A DNA stretch of 64,000 bases from Heliomarina baculiformis (GCF_019966545.1 NZ_JAIMIC010000003.1:519828-583827); one strand, 5' to 3'; positions 47,388 through 56,906 are shown, counted from the stretch's first letter. Numbers and translations: made by a program. Notes: a model not told the origin generated them from the letters alone.

Positions 47388-48523
47388 GTGGCGCCCTCCA
47401 ATGGAGGTGTTTGCCGACGGGGACGAAACCGCAGTGGTCGACCTGCGAACCGCAGGAACAGGGCCGATATGGCAATGCCCAGAAGGGTCGGCAGGTAGAG
47501 CAGCGGCCACCTAGAGGCGTTTTCAAGCACCGGGTCGGAAATCACACCGCGCATCGCTTCAAGAAGGATCAGCAGCAGGAAGGCGAACAGAGCCTGTCTC
47601 CAGACACCGAAACGCGAAAAGCTGCCCAGCATGAGCGTGGAATAGCCGATCAGTGCGACCGCGATACAGACGGTGGCACGGGAAAAGCGCAGGTGCAATT
47701 CCTCGGCAAGCTGACCGCGGGTGAAACCTTCGTTCTCGGAAATTTCGCTCGCCTGCGTCATCAGATCGGGAGTGGATATGGCACGGATGCTACGGGTTGT
47801 GCGGTCCTCGATCTTGATCAGCTTGCTGATGTCATACGTGAAATCGGCGAAAAGCGTGGTCGAAAGTTCTTGCGTTTCCGTGTTCAGACGCTGGGCCATA
47901 CCATCGACCATGATCAGATCGGTCCGGCCCGCGTCGCGCACCAGAAAGGCACGTGTACCGGTGTAGGTCGCGTTTACCGTCGGATCGCGGCGGTCAGAGA
48001 GAAATACATCGTTGAGCGTACCATCCGGGTCGATCTGGCGGATGTAAAAGGTCACACCGGGCGATGGATGCAGGAAACTGCCCTCGGTCAGCAGCCGGGC
48101 GGTCAGGTTGCGCGCGATTTCGACCTCTCTCTGGGCGAGCTGCTTGATGGAGGCAGGAAGAAGTACGTGGGTCAGCACACTCATCATCAGCATCGCGATC
48201 AGGCCGAAAACCAGTGCGGGGCGGGCCAGCCGCCAGGGGCCGGTGCCGGTGGCCTGCATCACTGTCAATTCGCTTTCCGAATTCAGCCGGTTGGTGACAT
48301 AGACGGTGGCTGCGAATGCTGCCATGGGCAGAACCATGCGGATCAGGTTGGGCAGGGTAAGTGCAGAGAATTCGAAGAAAACCATCGCTGACTGGCCGTC
48401 GCCGATCAATCGGTCGAACAGGACAACAGCCCGGTTGATCCAGAAGACAGCGACAAGGATCAGGGCAAAGAATCCAAAGAACAGAAGGTATTGGGAAAGG
48501 ACATATCTGTCGTAACGTGACAC
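47384..48523 (-). CDS. lptF: LPS export ABC transporter permease LptF
   Basis: This 379-aa YjgP/YjgQ permease pairs with LptG. It has the same helix-jellyroll-helix layout: RYVLSQYLLFFGFFALILVAVFW and PNLIRMVLPMAAFAATVYV early, and three helices after residue 290. The start is a GTG at 48523 with AGAGGA 6 bp upstream. It heads the minus-strand lpt/surA/pdxA/rsmA operon, divergent from pepA, with 137 bp between them that should carry both promoters. Confidence 0.94.
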   Translation of the reverse strand: MSRYDRYVLSQYLLFFGFFALILVAVFWINRAVVLFDRLIGDGQSAMVFFEFSALTLPNLIRMVLPMAAFAATVYVTNRLNSESELTVMQATGTGPWRLARPALVFGLIAMLMMSVLTHVLLPASIKQLAQREVEIARNLTARLLTEGSFLHPSPGVTFYIRQIDPDGTLNDVFLSDRRDPTVNATYTGTRAFLVRDAGRTDLIMVDGMAQRLNTETQELSTTLFADFTYDISKLIKIEDRTTRSIRAISTPDLMTQASEISENEGFTRGQLAEELHLRFSRATVCIAVALIGYSTLMLGSFSRFGVWRQALFAFLLLILLEAMRGVISDPVLENASRWPLLYLPTLLGIAISALFLRFAGRPLRFRPRRQTPPLEGAT

Positions 48524-48660
48524 GATTATCCTCTCTGCTCCTGTACCGACTGCTTTGGTTTTACGCGATCTTAGTGGAAATGCAGATCGGGGAAAACTGC
48601 TATCTGGTCAAGGCCTGACTGGCGCGCTAGGTCTTGATGAGCAGAAAACTGGAGCTGAGA

Positions 48661-50136
48661 ATGAGCATGCCGACCCCAATCAAATTCCTGGAAACCGATC
48701 TTGACGCGATGGCTGAGGCGAATGGCCGTCTGGTGGTCATGGTGACACCGGATGGCAAGCTCGATCAGGCGGCGCGTCGGGCCAATCGGTTGTCCAAGGG
48801 GGCGGTCGCGCGTTTCGTCGAGAGTGAGGGGTTCGACAAGGTCAAATCCGGGCAGGTCGTATCGCTTGGCTGGCCCGCAGGAATGGCGGCCGAAGCGTTG
48901 GATATCCTGATCATCGAGCGTAACGCGGGAGCGGTCGAAATCCGCAAGGCTGGGGCCAAGCTTGCGAAGCTAAAAGGCGACAAGCCGCTCAACGTCATGG
49001 CGGGCAACCTAAAGGGCGCCGCTGAACTGGCGCTCGGGATCGCGCTTCGTGATTACAGCTTCAATACTCACAAGACGTCGGAGAAGGCTGACGCGGCGAT
49101 CGGAGAAGTGACGATCTACCATAATGTGCCCGAAGATATTCAGGCTGCCGCCAAGCCCCTGCTGGCGGTTGCGGAAGGCGCGCATTTCACCCGTGATCTG
49201 GTCAATGAACCGGCTAATGTGCTGACCACGACCGAATTCGCGAACCGGTTGGAAGAAATGAAGTCGCTGGGGCTCAAGATCGAGGTTCTGGAGGAGAAGG
49301 ATCTCGAGAAGCTCGGGATGCGGACATTGCTGAGCGTCGGGCAGGGGTCGGACAGCCCCTCCAAGGTCGTCGTTATGGAGTGGAATGGCGGTGAAAAGGG
49401 GGCGGCGCCGCTCGCGCTGGTCGGGAAGGGTGTCGTGTTCGACACCGGTGGCATTTCGCTGAAGCCTGCGGGCGGCATGGAAGATATGACGATGGATATG
49501 GGCGGCGCTGGCGTCGTTTCCGGCGTCATGCGGGCGTTGGCGCTGCGCGGGGCCAAGGCGAACGTGGTTGGTCTGGTCGGGCTTGTGGAAAATATGCCCT
49601 CCGGCAACGCGACACGTCCGGGCGATGTGGTGAAATCCATGAAGGGCGATACCGTCGAAATCATCAATACCGATGCGGAAGGGCGGCTCGTCCTTTGTGA
49701 TGTGATGTGGTACGCGCAGGATCGGTTCAAGCCGGCTGGTATGATCGATCTGGCCACGCTGACCGGCGCGATCATCGTTGGTCTCGGCCACGATAATGCC
49801 GGGGTGTTCTCGAATGACGATCGGCTTTGCAATGCCTTCCTGAAAGCAGCCGAAGCCGAAGGCGAGGGCGCGTGGCGGATGCCGCTGGGACAGGGCTATG
49901 ACGACCTTTTGAAATCGCGGATTGCCGATATGAAAAACGTCGGCGGCAGGCCGGGTGGTTCGATCACTGCGGCTCAGTTTCTCAAGCGGTTCGTCAAGGA
50001 TGAAACTCCTTGGATTCATTTGGACATTGCCGGGGTTGCCTCGCTTAAGTCCGAATCCGATTACGCGCCCAAGGGTGCGACGGGCTGGGGGGTTGCCGCG
50101 CTGAACCGTCTAGTTTCGGATATGTTCGAAAGCTGA
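48661..50136 (+). CDS. pepA: leucyl aminopeptidase
   Basis: This 491-aa M17 cytosolic exopeptidase removes N-terminal Leu and others, using two metal ions. The family signature IINTDAEGRLVLCD and the metal-binding GKGVVFDTGGISLKPAGGME are both present, as are VGLVGLVENMPSGNATRPGD and DMKNVGGRPGGSITAAQFL. The ATG at 48661 has GGAG 6 bp before it; longer in-frame starts upstream lack one. holC follows with 3 bp between. Confidence 0.96.
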   Translation: MSMPTPIKFLETDLDAMAEANGRLVVMVTPDGKLDQAARRANRLSKGAVARFVESEGFDKVKSGQVVSLGWPAGMAAEALDILIIERNAGAVEIRKAGAKLAKLKGDKPLNVMAGNLKGAAELALGIALRDYSFNTHKTSEKADAAIGEVTIYHNVPEDIQAAAKPLLAVAEGAHFTRDLVNEPANVLTTTEFANRLEEMKSLGLKIEVLEEKDLEKLGMRTLLSVGQGSDSPSKVVVMEWNGGEKGAAPLALVGKGVVFDTGGISLKPAGGMEDMTMDMGGAGVVSGVMRALALRGAKANVVGLVGLVENMPSGNATRPGDVVKSMKGDTVEIINTDAEGRLVLCDVMWYAQDRFKPAGMIDLATLTGAIIVGLGHDNAGVFSNDDRLCNAFLKAAEAEGEGAWRMPLGQGYDDLLKSRIADMKNVGGRPGGSITAAQFLKRFVKDETPWIHLDIAGVASLKSESDYAPKGATGWGVAALNRLVSDMFES

Positions 50137-50139
50137 TCG

Positions 50140-50598
50140 ATGGGCGCTGCCTATTTCTATCACCTGACCCGTGCGCCGCTTGAGCACACGCTGCCTGTGT
50201 TGCTTGGCAAGGCGCGCGGGGCAGGGTGGCGTGTTGCGGTGCGCGGGGTGGAAGCGGCGCGTATGGCCTATCTGGATGACCGCCTTTGGCATGGGCCCGA
50301 GACCGATTTCATGGCGCACGGTCTGGCTGGGGGTGCCCACGATGCAGAGCAGCCGATCCTTTTGACGACATCGGAACTGGGCAATGATCCGGCATGTCTG
50401 ATGGCGGTGGACGGCGCCCCGGTTTCGCCGGACGAGGTGCGAAAGATGGAACGGGTCTGCATCCTGTTCGACGGAAACGATCCCGAAGCGGTGCAGGTGG
50501 CGCGGGGCCAGTGGAAACACCTCACCTCGGAAGGGTGCAGCGCGCAATACTGGTCCGAGGCCGCCGGTCACTGGGAAAAAAAGGCAGAGTCGAATTGA
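50140..50598 (+). CDS. holC: DNA polymerase III chi subunit
   Basis: This is a 152-aa chi subunit that links the clamp loader to SSB. Family blocks are YFYHLTRAPLEHTLPVLLGKARGAGWRV at the N-terminus and DDRLWHGPETDFMAHGLAGG. Alphaproteobacterial members show this divergence. It directly follows pepA (3 bp), an order seen in many Proteobacteria, which supports the call. Confidence 0.92.
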   Translation: MGAAYFYHLTRAPLEHTLPVLLGKARGAGWRVAVRGVEAARMAYLDDRLWHGPETDFMAHGLAGGAHDAEQPILLTTSELGNDPACLMAVDGAPVSPDEVRKMERVCILFDGNDPEAVQVARGQWKHLTSEGCSAQYWSEAAGHWEKKAESN

Positions 50599-50615
50599 TC
50601 CTTTGTCTCGGTAAT

Positions 50616-51197
50616 TTACCGCGTCAGGATCATCTCACCGCCTGAGATTTCGATCTTTTGAAACCTGTGCAGGTAGGTCATGCCAAGCAGGGATGTCTCC
50701 ATCTCGCCATCGTTGATCGAGGCGCTGATGTTGCTGTCAATGAACGGCCCAATCGCAACTGTTTCGATCGTGACCGGTGCAACGCGAACCACCCCGTTTG
50801 CCGTTTGAGCGCGACGGTAAAAGGGCGCGTTTTCGATATCGATGCCGGCTGTTTCCGCGTCCTGCCGTGTCAGAACCATGTCACTTGCGCCTGTATCTAC
50901 AACGAACCGGACCGGTTCGCCATTGACTTCGAGCGTCAGGTAATAATGGCCGTCCGGCGCGCGCGGGGAAGTGATTTCGCCAGTTTGGCTGCTGACGTTC
51001 TGACGGAATGTCCCGCTGCGTTCGATATCTTTCCAGAGGCCGAATCCCGCGACCACACCAACAAAGAGCAGCGCCCAGACAACGACTTGCTGAAGGATAC
51101 GGTTCAGCGACTGACGGCTGCCCCGGAACATCCAGAAAAGGATCACGGCGCCCAAAAGGCTCAGGAAAACTAGCCTTGCTATCTGGTCGGGGGTCAC
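50616..51197 (-). CDS. membrane-anchored retropepsin-like aspartic protease (TIGR02281 type)
   Basis: This 193-aa protein has two N-terminal hydrophobic helices (ARLVFLSLLGAVILFWMF and QQVVVWALLFVGVVAGFGLW) and a C-terminal aspartic protease domain with the catalytic triad in VRFVVDTGASDMVLTRQDAE and the flap-like GPFIDSNISASINDGEM/ETSLLGMTYLHRF. It belongs to the clan AA proteases of Alphaproteobacteria, facing the periplasm. The start is a GTG at 51197. Convergent with holC (17 bp). Substrate unknown. Confidence 0.88.
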   Translation of the reverse strand: MTPDQIARLVFLSLLGAVILFWMFRGSRQSLNRILQQVVVWALLFVGVVAGFGLWKDIERSGTFRQNVSSQTGEITSPRAPDGHYYLTLEVNGEPVRFVVDTGASDMVLTRQDAETAGIDIENAPFYRRAQTANGVVRVAPVTIETVAIGPFIDSNISASINDGEMETSLLGMTYLHRFQKIEISGGEMILTR

Positions 51198-51251
51198 AGC
51201 TCACCTGCTCAAGTTCAGTTCAGACAGATATAGGTCGGAGCAAAAGCGTTT

Positions 51252-51866
51252 CTAGGCGGCGAAGCCAAAGGCGCGCAGCCCGTCGAGCACGAATTGCACC
51301 GACAGCGCGGCAAGCAACATACCAAGAAGCCGCGTCACCACGGTAATGCCGACGCGGCCAAGTGCGCGTTCGAGAAGGCCGCTGACGAGAAAAAGAAGGA
51401 ACGCGATGAAAATCACGCAGATCGTTACAGCGATTGCAAGCAAGGGCCCTTCAATACCTTCACGCTGGCCCGCCAGCAGGATGATCGAAGCGATGGCACC
51501 TGGGCCGCTGATGAGGGGGATGGCGAGGGGGAAGACAGAGGGATCTTCGAGGTCTTCATCGGTCTTATCCTCACGGCGTCTTGTCCGCCGTTCGAACAGC
51601 ATGTCGAGCGCCGTCAGAAATAGTAGCACACCACCGGCGACGCGGAAGGCTGGCATGGAAATGCCGATGAAGCCGAGGAGCTGCTCTCCAATCAGTGCGA
51701 AAAGGGAAAGGATTACGGCTGCAATGACACAGGCCCGTATCCCGATGGAACGACGCGCACGATCGCTCATCCCCTGCGTCAGAGCGACGAAAAGGGGTGC
51801 GAGGCCAAGGGGGTCGATCACCACGAACATCGTGACGAAGGCCGTGATCAAAAACGCGGTATCCAA
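51252..51866 (-). CDS. MarC-family integral membrane protein
   Basis: This 204-aa protein has six hydrophobic helices; the opening MDTAFLITAFVTMFVVIDPLGLAP and the RACVIAAVILSLFALIGEQLLGFIG and AIPLISGPGAIASIIL blocks are typical of MarC/UPF0056. The open frame extends to a TTG at 51923, but TTG 51866 gives the family start, so both starts are non-AUG. Despite the name, MarC does not cause multidrug resistance in E. coli; function unknown. A cytosolic loop between helices 3 and 4 is highly charged (FERRTRRREDKTDEDLED). Confidence 0.86.
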   Translation of the reverse strand: MDTAFLITAFVTMFVVIDPLGLAPLFVALTQGMSDRARRSIGIRACVIAAVILSLFALIGEQLLGFIGISMPAFRVAGGVLLFLTALDMLFERRTRRREDKTDEDLEDPSVFPLAIPLISGPGAIASIILLAGQREGIEGPLLAIAVTICVIFIAFLLFLVSGLLERALGRVGITVVTRLLGMLLAALSVQFVLDGLRAFGFAA

Positions 51867-51946
51867 GAAAGCTTGCCGTGCCAGATGAAGAGACAGTTGG
51901 CGGGAACCTAGATTCCCAGGCAATCATTGTCGAGGTTCAAGGCAAA

Positions 51947-53602
51947 TCAGGCGTGATCGGGCTTGGGACGAGGGATCAGCGGGAACAGCATGGTTGCGAC
52001 AGTTCCACTTCCTACGGTGCTTTGCAGGTCAAGACCGCCACCGCATTGCCGACAGAAACCGGACGCGACCGAAAGCCCAAGCCCGTCCCCCTTGCCCACG
52101 GGTTTGGTGGTAAAGAAAGGCTCGGTCGCCTGACGCAGCACCTCTTCGGACATGCCCTTACCATCGTCCGCGATGCTGACCGCGACATAGTTTCCGTCCG
52201 CCAGTGTTTCGCTGCCGCCAAAGCCTGTGACCTCTTTGCCGATCAGGTGCACGACATGAGTGGCGATTGCGACGACGCCACCTTGGGGCATGGCGTCGCA
52301 GGCATTGTTGAACAGATTGACAAAGCATTGATTGAAATGCGCTTCGTCAATGCGGACATGGGCACCGGGAGATTCCAGATCGGTTTCGAGAATGACGTTG
52401 GAGACCCGGAGAATGTAAAGTGTCGTCAGAAACGACCCCACCAATTTGTCGATTTCCACGAGATGCGCATCGAGCCGCGATTTACGGCCATAGGCCAATA
52501 ATTGTCGAGTGACGTGGACAGCGTGGTTCGACGCGTTAATCGCTTGTTTCAATTCACTGCGTTGTCGCGAATCCAGGTCGGACGTCTCGATCAATTCGAG
52601 GTTTCCAAGAATGACGGTCATCGTATTATTGAAATCATGTGCTACGCCGCCGACAAGCTGGCTTAACGCCGTCATTTTCTGTGCGTGGGCAACTGCGCTA
52701 TCGGTGACGACTTTCTTGCGTTCGCTGGCCAATACCTTTCTCTCAGCAGCGGCGGCCCGGTTTTCCAGCGCATTGACCCGATCGGCAAAATAGATGCTGG
52801 CCGCGCTGGTGAAGATGATCATGAAGAAAGCGAGCCCGGCCAGTTTCAGGTTGAGGGAAATGCTGGAAATAAGCCCAATGGCAAGTGCTGCCCCACTAAA
52901 GACCAAGGGCACGATTACAAGTATCGGAAGAATTCGGCGTAGCATGACGCTGCCGTTTTCGGATGATAGCAGGATTCGTAGCCATCCGAATTTCTTGAAC
53001 TTCAGCAGATGCGCAAACATCAAAAGCTCGAAGCTGATGGCGGTATGGATCGCCATGCTTGTGAAATTCTCATCTGAAAACAGCAGGGTTGCGTTGAACA
53101 GATAGCCCAGCAGGGGCAGGGCGCAGATGCAAATCCCGATGGATAGCAGCGAGAATTTCAAGCGCCGCACCCACTGTAGCTCGACCGTGGACAAAAGCAG
53201 GCAGGTGGCTACAGTGCCACAGCAAATTAGGGTAAATACCGACATTTCGTCGTCGGAGAGCATGTCCGAATGCAGCAGCGGCATCAGACGGGACTGTGCC
53301 ATGAGAAGGTAGATCGCAGCGGCACAGATCAGCGAGTTTGCCCGTATAGCCTGACCGGCTGGGGAAAAGGAATTGCCGAAGACGCCTATCGCGCCGAACA
53401 GAACCGCAAGGGCAGTCTCGGGAACCATGGCGGGGTATTCGGGAAGAACGCGGACCAGAAAACCCACCCCCAGCCCCCAGCCGAGGAGGAGGTTCAGAAA
53501 GGCAATTGCACCTGCAATAACTGCAAGAGTCTTGGATAAATGAGTTGTGACCAGTGATTCCCAGGCAAATCGGTTCTTTAAGACTGTATTAATATACATC
53601 AA
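51947..53602 (-). CDS. membrane-bound histidine kinase
   Basis: This is a 551-aa sensor kinase. Roughly eight hydrophobic helices occupy residues 20-275, followed by a short coiled coil (NRAAAAERKVLASERKKV) and the transmitter. The phospho-acceptor His322 lies in GGVAHDFNNTMTVILGNLEL, the N box in FNNACDAMPQGG, G1 in SIADDGKGMSEEVL, and the F/G2 boxes in PFFTTKPVGKGDGLGLS. It lacks a receiver domain, PAS or periplasmic sensor domain. No response regulator is adjacent. The hydrophobic sensor region suggests a membrane-derived signal. Confidence 0.92.
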   Translation of the reverse strand: MMYINTVLKNRFAWESLVTTHLSKTLAVIAGAIAFLNLLLGWGLGVGFLVRVLPEYPAMVPETALAVLFGAIGVFGNSFSPAGQAIRANSLICAAAIYLLMAQSRLMPLLHSDMLSDDEMSVFTLICCGTVATCLLLSTVELQWVRRLKFSLLSIGICICALPLLGYLFNATLLFSDENFTSMAIHTAISFELLMFAHLLKFKKFGWLRILLSSENGSVMLRRILPILVIVPLVFSGAALAIGLISSISLNLKLAGLAFFMIIFTSAASIYFADRVNALENRAAAAERKVLASERKKVVTDSAVAHAQKMTALSQLVGGVAHDFNNTMTVILGNLELIETSDLDSRQRSELKQAINASNHAVHVTRQLLAYGRKSRLDAHLVEIDKLVGSFLTTLYILRVSNVILETDLESPGAHVRIDEAHFNQCFVNLFNNACDAMPQGGVVAIATHVVHLIGKEVTGFGGSETLADGNYVAVSIADDGKGMSEEVLRQATEPFFTTKPVGKGDGLGLSVASGFCRQCGGGLDLQSTVGSGTVATMLFPLIPRPKPDHA

Positions 53603-53764
53603 CCACTAAGGGGATGTTTTCCCCTTACTCCACCGTTTCTAGCCACCCATTCATGGGTGCATGTTAATAGTTAACGAACTATTAACAACTCGGTCGGCGG
53701 ATATTAATGCCCTCAGCGACTTCAGGAGAGTCTGTCAGTTGGTTTAATCATTGATTCAATTGAT
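53603..53764. other. AT-rich intergenic region between histidine kinase and ABC-F genes
   Basis: This 162-bp gap is markedly more AT-rich than its surroundings and holds repeated TTAAT/ATTAAC-like tracts such as GTTAATAGTTAACGAACTAT and TTAACAACTC at about 53660-53690. It should contain the histidine kinase promoter. No gene is seen. Confidence 0.35.
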
Positions 53765-55621
53765 TTATTTTGCCTGAGCGGCTTCGAGTTTTTCGAGCGC
53801 TGTCATCCAGAGCGTTTCCGCCCGTTCAAGCCCTTCCATGACCTCGGCGTATTTCTTCTGCCATACTTCCATTTCGCCACGCTTGGACGTTTCATAGAGT
53901 TCCGGGTCGGCGAGTTTCTTGGCAAGCCGGTCTCGCATTTCGTTAAGCTTGGCTACGCGTTCCTCGCCTTTGCGCACGTCGCTGCGCATGGACTGGATGG
54001 CCTCGCGAGACGGTTTTTTGGCTTCGGTTTTTTCCTGCTTCGCGGATTTCTTCACCGGTTTGTCGCGTGACAGCAGAAGGGTGCGATACCCTTCAAGGTC
54101 ATCCTCGTAGGGTTTGACCGTTCCATCCGACACCAGCCAGAGCCGGTCGGCAACCAGTGACAGTAGGTGCATATCGTGGCTCACGAGAATGACGGCGCCG
54201 CTGTAATTGGTCAGAGCCTCGACCAGCGCCTCGCGGGATTCGATATCGAGGTGGTTGGTCGGTTCGTCTAGGATCAGCATATGCGGTGCGTCGATCGTCG
54301 CGATCAGTAGGGAAAGCCGGGCCTTCTGGCCGCCCGAGAGCCTGCCGACGAGCGTGTCGGCCTGATCGGCGGTGAGGCCGAAACCCGCAAGGCGGGCCCG
54401 CCAGCGGCCGGGCCCTTCGGAAGGGCGCAGGCGGCGCAGATGGTCCAGCGGGGTTTCATCGACGTGCAGCTCGTCCACCTGATGCTGCGCGAAATAACCG
54501 ATGCGCAGCTTGGTGGAACGGGTCATCGTGCCAGCCTGCACCGCAAGGCGGTCGGCCAGCATCTTGGATAAAGTGGATTTGCCCTGACCGTTCTTGCCGA
54601 GGAGCGCAATGCGATCATCCTGATCGATGCGCAGGTTCAGGCGGCTTAGAACGGTCGTGTCGCCATAGCCGGTACTGCCATTTTCGATATTGATAATCGG
54701 TGGCGAGAGCTCGTCAGGCTGAGGGAAGGTGAACACGAGCTTGGCGGCCTCTTCGGGGGCCGTGATCATGTCCATCTTCTCGATCATCTTGATCCGGGCC
54801 TGAGCCTGCTTTGCCTTGGACGCCTTGGCTTTGAAACGATCGACGAACTTTTGCAGGTGATCCTTACGGGCCTGCTGTTTCTTGGCCATCGAAGCCTGTA
54901 CCGCGCGCTGTTCTGCCCGCTGGCGGACGAACTGGTCATAGGGACCGGTCCAGTAGGTCAGCTTGCGATCTTCAAGGTGCAAGATCCCGTTCACGGCGCG
55001 GTTCAGCAGGCCGCGGTCGTGGCTGATGATGATGACCGTATGGGGATATCGGCTCAGGTAGTTTTCGAGCCAGAGCGCACCTTCGAGATCGAGGTAGTTG
55101 GTCGGTTCGTCGAGCAGCAAAAGATCGGGCTGGGCGAAAAGCACGCCGGCCAGCGCCACACGCATCCGCCAGCCACCGGAATAGGCCGAACAGGGCCGAA
55201 GCTGGTCTTCGTCGTCAAAACCAAGCCCTTTCAGAATCGAGGCCGCGCGCGACTCGGCGGACCATGCGTCGATATCGACCAGACGTGTCTGGATCTCGGC
55301 AATTCGTGTCCCGTCGGTTGCGGTTTCCGCTTCGGCCATGAGCGCCGCGCGCTCGGTATCGGCGGCAAGCACTGTATCGATCAGCGATACCTCAGAGGAG
55401 GGGACTTCTTGTGCGATCCCGCCTATGCGCGCCTTGAGCGGCAGTGAAATGGATCCCCCTTCGAGTGCCAGTTCATTGCGGATTAGGCGGAAAAGCGTGG
55501 TTTTCCCGCTGCCATTGCGACCGACAAGGCCAACCTTGTGTCCTTCGGGGATAATGGCAGTGGCCCCGTCGAACAGGGGGCGGCCTTCTACGGCATAGGT
55601 GATATCGTTGATACTGAGCAT
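53765..55621 (-). CDS. ABC-F family ATPase
   Basis: This is a 618-aa soluble protein with two ABC domains. Site 1 has GRNGSGKTT, SGGWRMRVAL and LLLLDEPTNYLD; site 2 has GKNGQGKST, LSGGQKARLSL and LILDEPTNHLD. The linker (FVDRFKAKASKAKQAQARIK, about 240-290) and the Lys-rich C-terminal tail (KPVKKSAKQEKTEAKKP, then a coiled coil) fit YheS-like ABC-F factors that act on ribosomes. It is a different subfamily from the ABC-F at 16.1-17.9 kb. Confidence 0.92.
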   Translation of the reverse strand: MLSINDITYAVEGRPLFDGATAIIPEGHKVGLVGRNGSGKTTLFRLIRNELALEGGSISLPLKARIGGIAQEVPSSEVSLIDTVLAADTERAALMAEAETATDGTRIAEIQTRLVDIDAWSAESRAASILKGLGFDDEDQLRPCSAYSGGWRMRVALAGVLFAQPDLLLLDEPTNYLDLEGALWLENYLSRYPHTVIIISHDRGLLNRAVNGILHLEDRKLTYWTGPYDQFVRQRAEQRAVQASMAKKQQARKDHLQKFVDRFKAKASKAKQAQARIKMIEKMDMITAPEEAAKLVFTFPQPDELSPPIINIENGSTGYGDTTVLSRLNLRIDQDDRIALLGKNGQGKSTLSKMLADRLAVQAGTMTRSTKLRIGYFAQHQVDELHVDETPLDHLRRLRPSEGPGRWRARLAGFGLTADQADTLVGRLSGGQKARLSLLIATIDAPHMLILDEPTNHLDIESREALVEALTNYSGAVILVSHDMHLLSLVADRLWLVSDGTVKPYEDDLEGYRTLLLSRDKPVKKSAKQEKTEAKKPSREAIQSMRSDVRKGEERVAKLNEMRDRLAKKLADPELYETSKRGEMEVWQKKYAEVMEGLERAETLWMTALEKLEAAQAK

Positions 55622-55820
55622 GCGCGGCGCTTTAGCAGAGGCTTCGACGCGGTGAAAGCGGAGTCGTGCGTTCGATCAGTCGCTTTGAGAAGATTGCGGA
55701 TCGCTGCCGCGATTGCGCCTGTTTCTAGACCTTTCCAAGAGAATTGAGCCGTGTTAGTCGGGCGCCGACGCAAATTCAGCCCGGGCGCAACGCCGGGGCC
55801 GCAGCTATGGAGACGCCACG

Positions 55821-56243
55821 ATGGCATTGGAACGCACTTTCTCGATCATCAAGCCCGACGCAACCCGCCGCAACCTGACCGGCAAGATCAATGCCAAGTT
55901 CGAAGAGGCGGGTCTGCGAATCGTTGCGCAAAAGCGGATTCACATGACCGCCGCTCAGGCTGGCGTATTCTACGCGGTTCATGCTGAACGCCCGTTCTAT
56001 CAGGAACTCTGCGAGTTCATGTCTTCCGAGCCGGTTGTCGTTCAGGTTCTCGAAGGCGAAGACGCAATCACTAAGAACCGTGAAATCATGGGCGCCACCA
56101 ACCCGGCCGATGCTGCTCCGGGTACAATCCGCGCGGAATTCGCTGAAAGCGTTGGCGAAAACTCGGTGCACGGTTCCGATGCGCCTGAAACCGCCGCCGT
56201 CGAAATCGCTTACTTCTTTTCGGGTCTTGAACTGGTCGGTTGA
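55821..56243 (+). CDS. ndk: nucleoside diphosphate kinase
   Basis: This 140-aa enzyme interconverts NDPs and NTPs through a phosphohistidine. The start [21 protein letters not shown], the [17 protein letters not shown] loop and the active-site His117 in [12 protein letters not shown] are all present. A 199-bp gap separates it from the divergent ABC-F gene and should hold its promoter. A hairpin terminator follows 23 bp after the stop. Confidence 0.97.
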   Translation: MALERTFSIIKPDATRRNLTGKINAKFEEAGLRIVAQKRIHMTAAQAGVFYAVHAERPFYQELCEFMSSEPVVVQVLEGEDAITKNREIMGATNPADAAPGTIRAEFAESVGENSVHGSDAPETAAVEIAYFFSGLELVG

Positions 56244-56738
56244 TCAGACGAAATTTGATCTTTTCAAAGGCGTGCCTGCGGGCGCGCCTTTTTTCTTACC
56301 GTATCGCTTTGATAAATTGTTCTGTTCAGCGTGACGCTGCTCGAGATGGCTTCGGATCAGTGCCACGTTGCGCCTGTTGGCTTTGAAACCGACGTCGAAC
56401 AGGTCGCCAACCAGTGGTACTGCACCAATCACCCAGTCAATTACAGTATTGACCCCCATACGGAATTTCATGCTGGTCGGTACGCCCATACGGTGGCCGC
56501 GGTAGACGATATATGCGGCAGGAAGAAGAGCCGCCGTGTCGCCAACGCCGGGGATTAGGCCGAGAATTGAATCCAAGCCCACACGCATGTTGACGATGGG
56601 AAGCCTGAAAAACGTATCCATACGGTGTGCAATTCGTTCAAGCTTTTCCAGTTCGATGAAATCCGGATGCAGGACAACGTCGCCCAGGGCATGATCCGCG
56701 CCGGTTCGGTTTTCTTCCTCTGAGAATCCTTGTTGCAT
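56244..56738 (-). CDS. DUF4112 domain-containing membrane protein
   Basis: This 164-aa protein belongs to DUF4112. It carries the family opening LERIAHRMDTFFRLPIVNMRVGLDSILGLIPGVGDTAALLPAAYIVYRG, where GLIPGVGDT is diagnostic, and a second segment TVIDWVIGAVPLVGDLFDVGFKANRRN. Two to three membrane helices are likely. Its stop codon sits immediately against the ndk stop (no spacer), and the ndk terminator lies inside its 3' coding end. Function unknown. Confidence 0.87.
   Translation of the reverse strand: MQQGFSEEENRTGADHALGDVVLHPDFIELEKLERIAHRMDTFFRLPIVNMRVGLDSILGLIPGVGDTAALLPAAYIVYRGHRMGVPTSMKFRMGVNTVIDWVIGAVPLVGDLFDVGFKANRRNVALIRSHLEQRHAEQNNLSKRYGKKKGAPAGTPLKRSNFV
56266..56296 (+). terminator. 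ndk terminator located inside the DUF4112 3' coding end
   Basis: AAAGGCGTGCC (56266-56276) pairs with GGCGCGCCTTT (56281-56291) with one G-T wobble around a TGCG-type loop, followed by TTTTC. The hairpin is oriented to end ndk transcription. On the other strand the same bases encode DUF4112 residues near the C-terminus (KKKGAPAGTPLK), so the CDS carries a structural constraint. Confidence 0.75.
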
Positions 56739-56906
56739 CGTCGTAAACTCCGCTATCTATGATCTGACAACGTGCTGATTGCGGACCCGGTTCCGATCTG
56801 GGGGCTACCCTAAGTTGTTTGTCAGTTGCATACTTCAGGTTCTGTTCATGGTTTTTGTCTTTTACGCATCAATAATCTCGCGAGTTTCCGGCTGGGAGAT
56901 ATCGGC

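Noticed and set aside
49009..50019. A 336-codon frame antisense to pepA
   Set aside because: pepA is unmistakable on the plus strand; the antisense product looks like biased shadow sequence.
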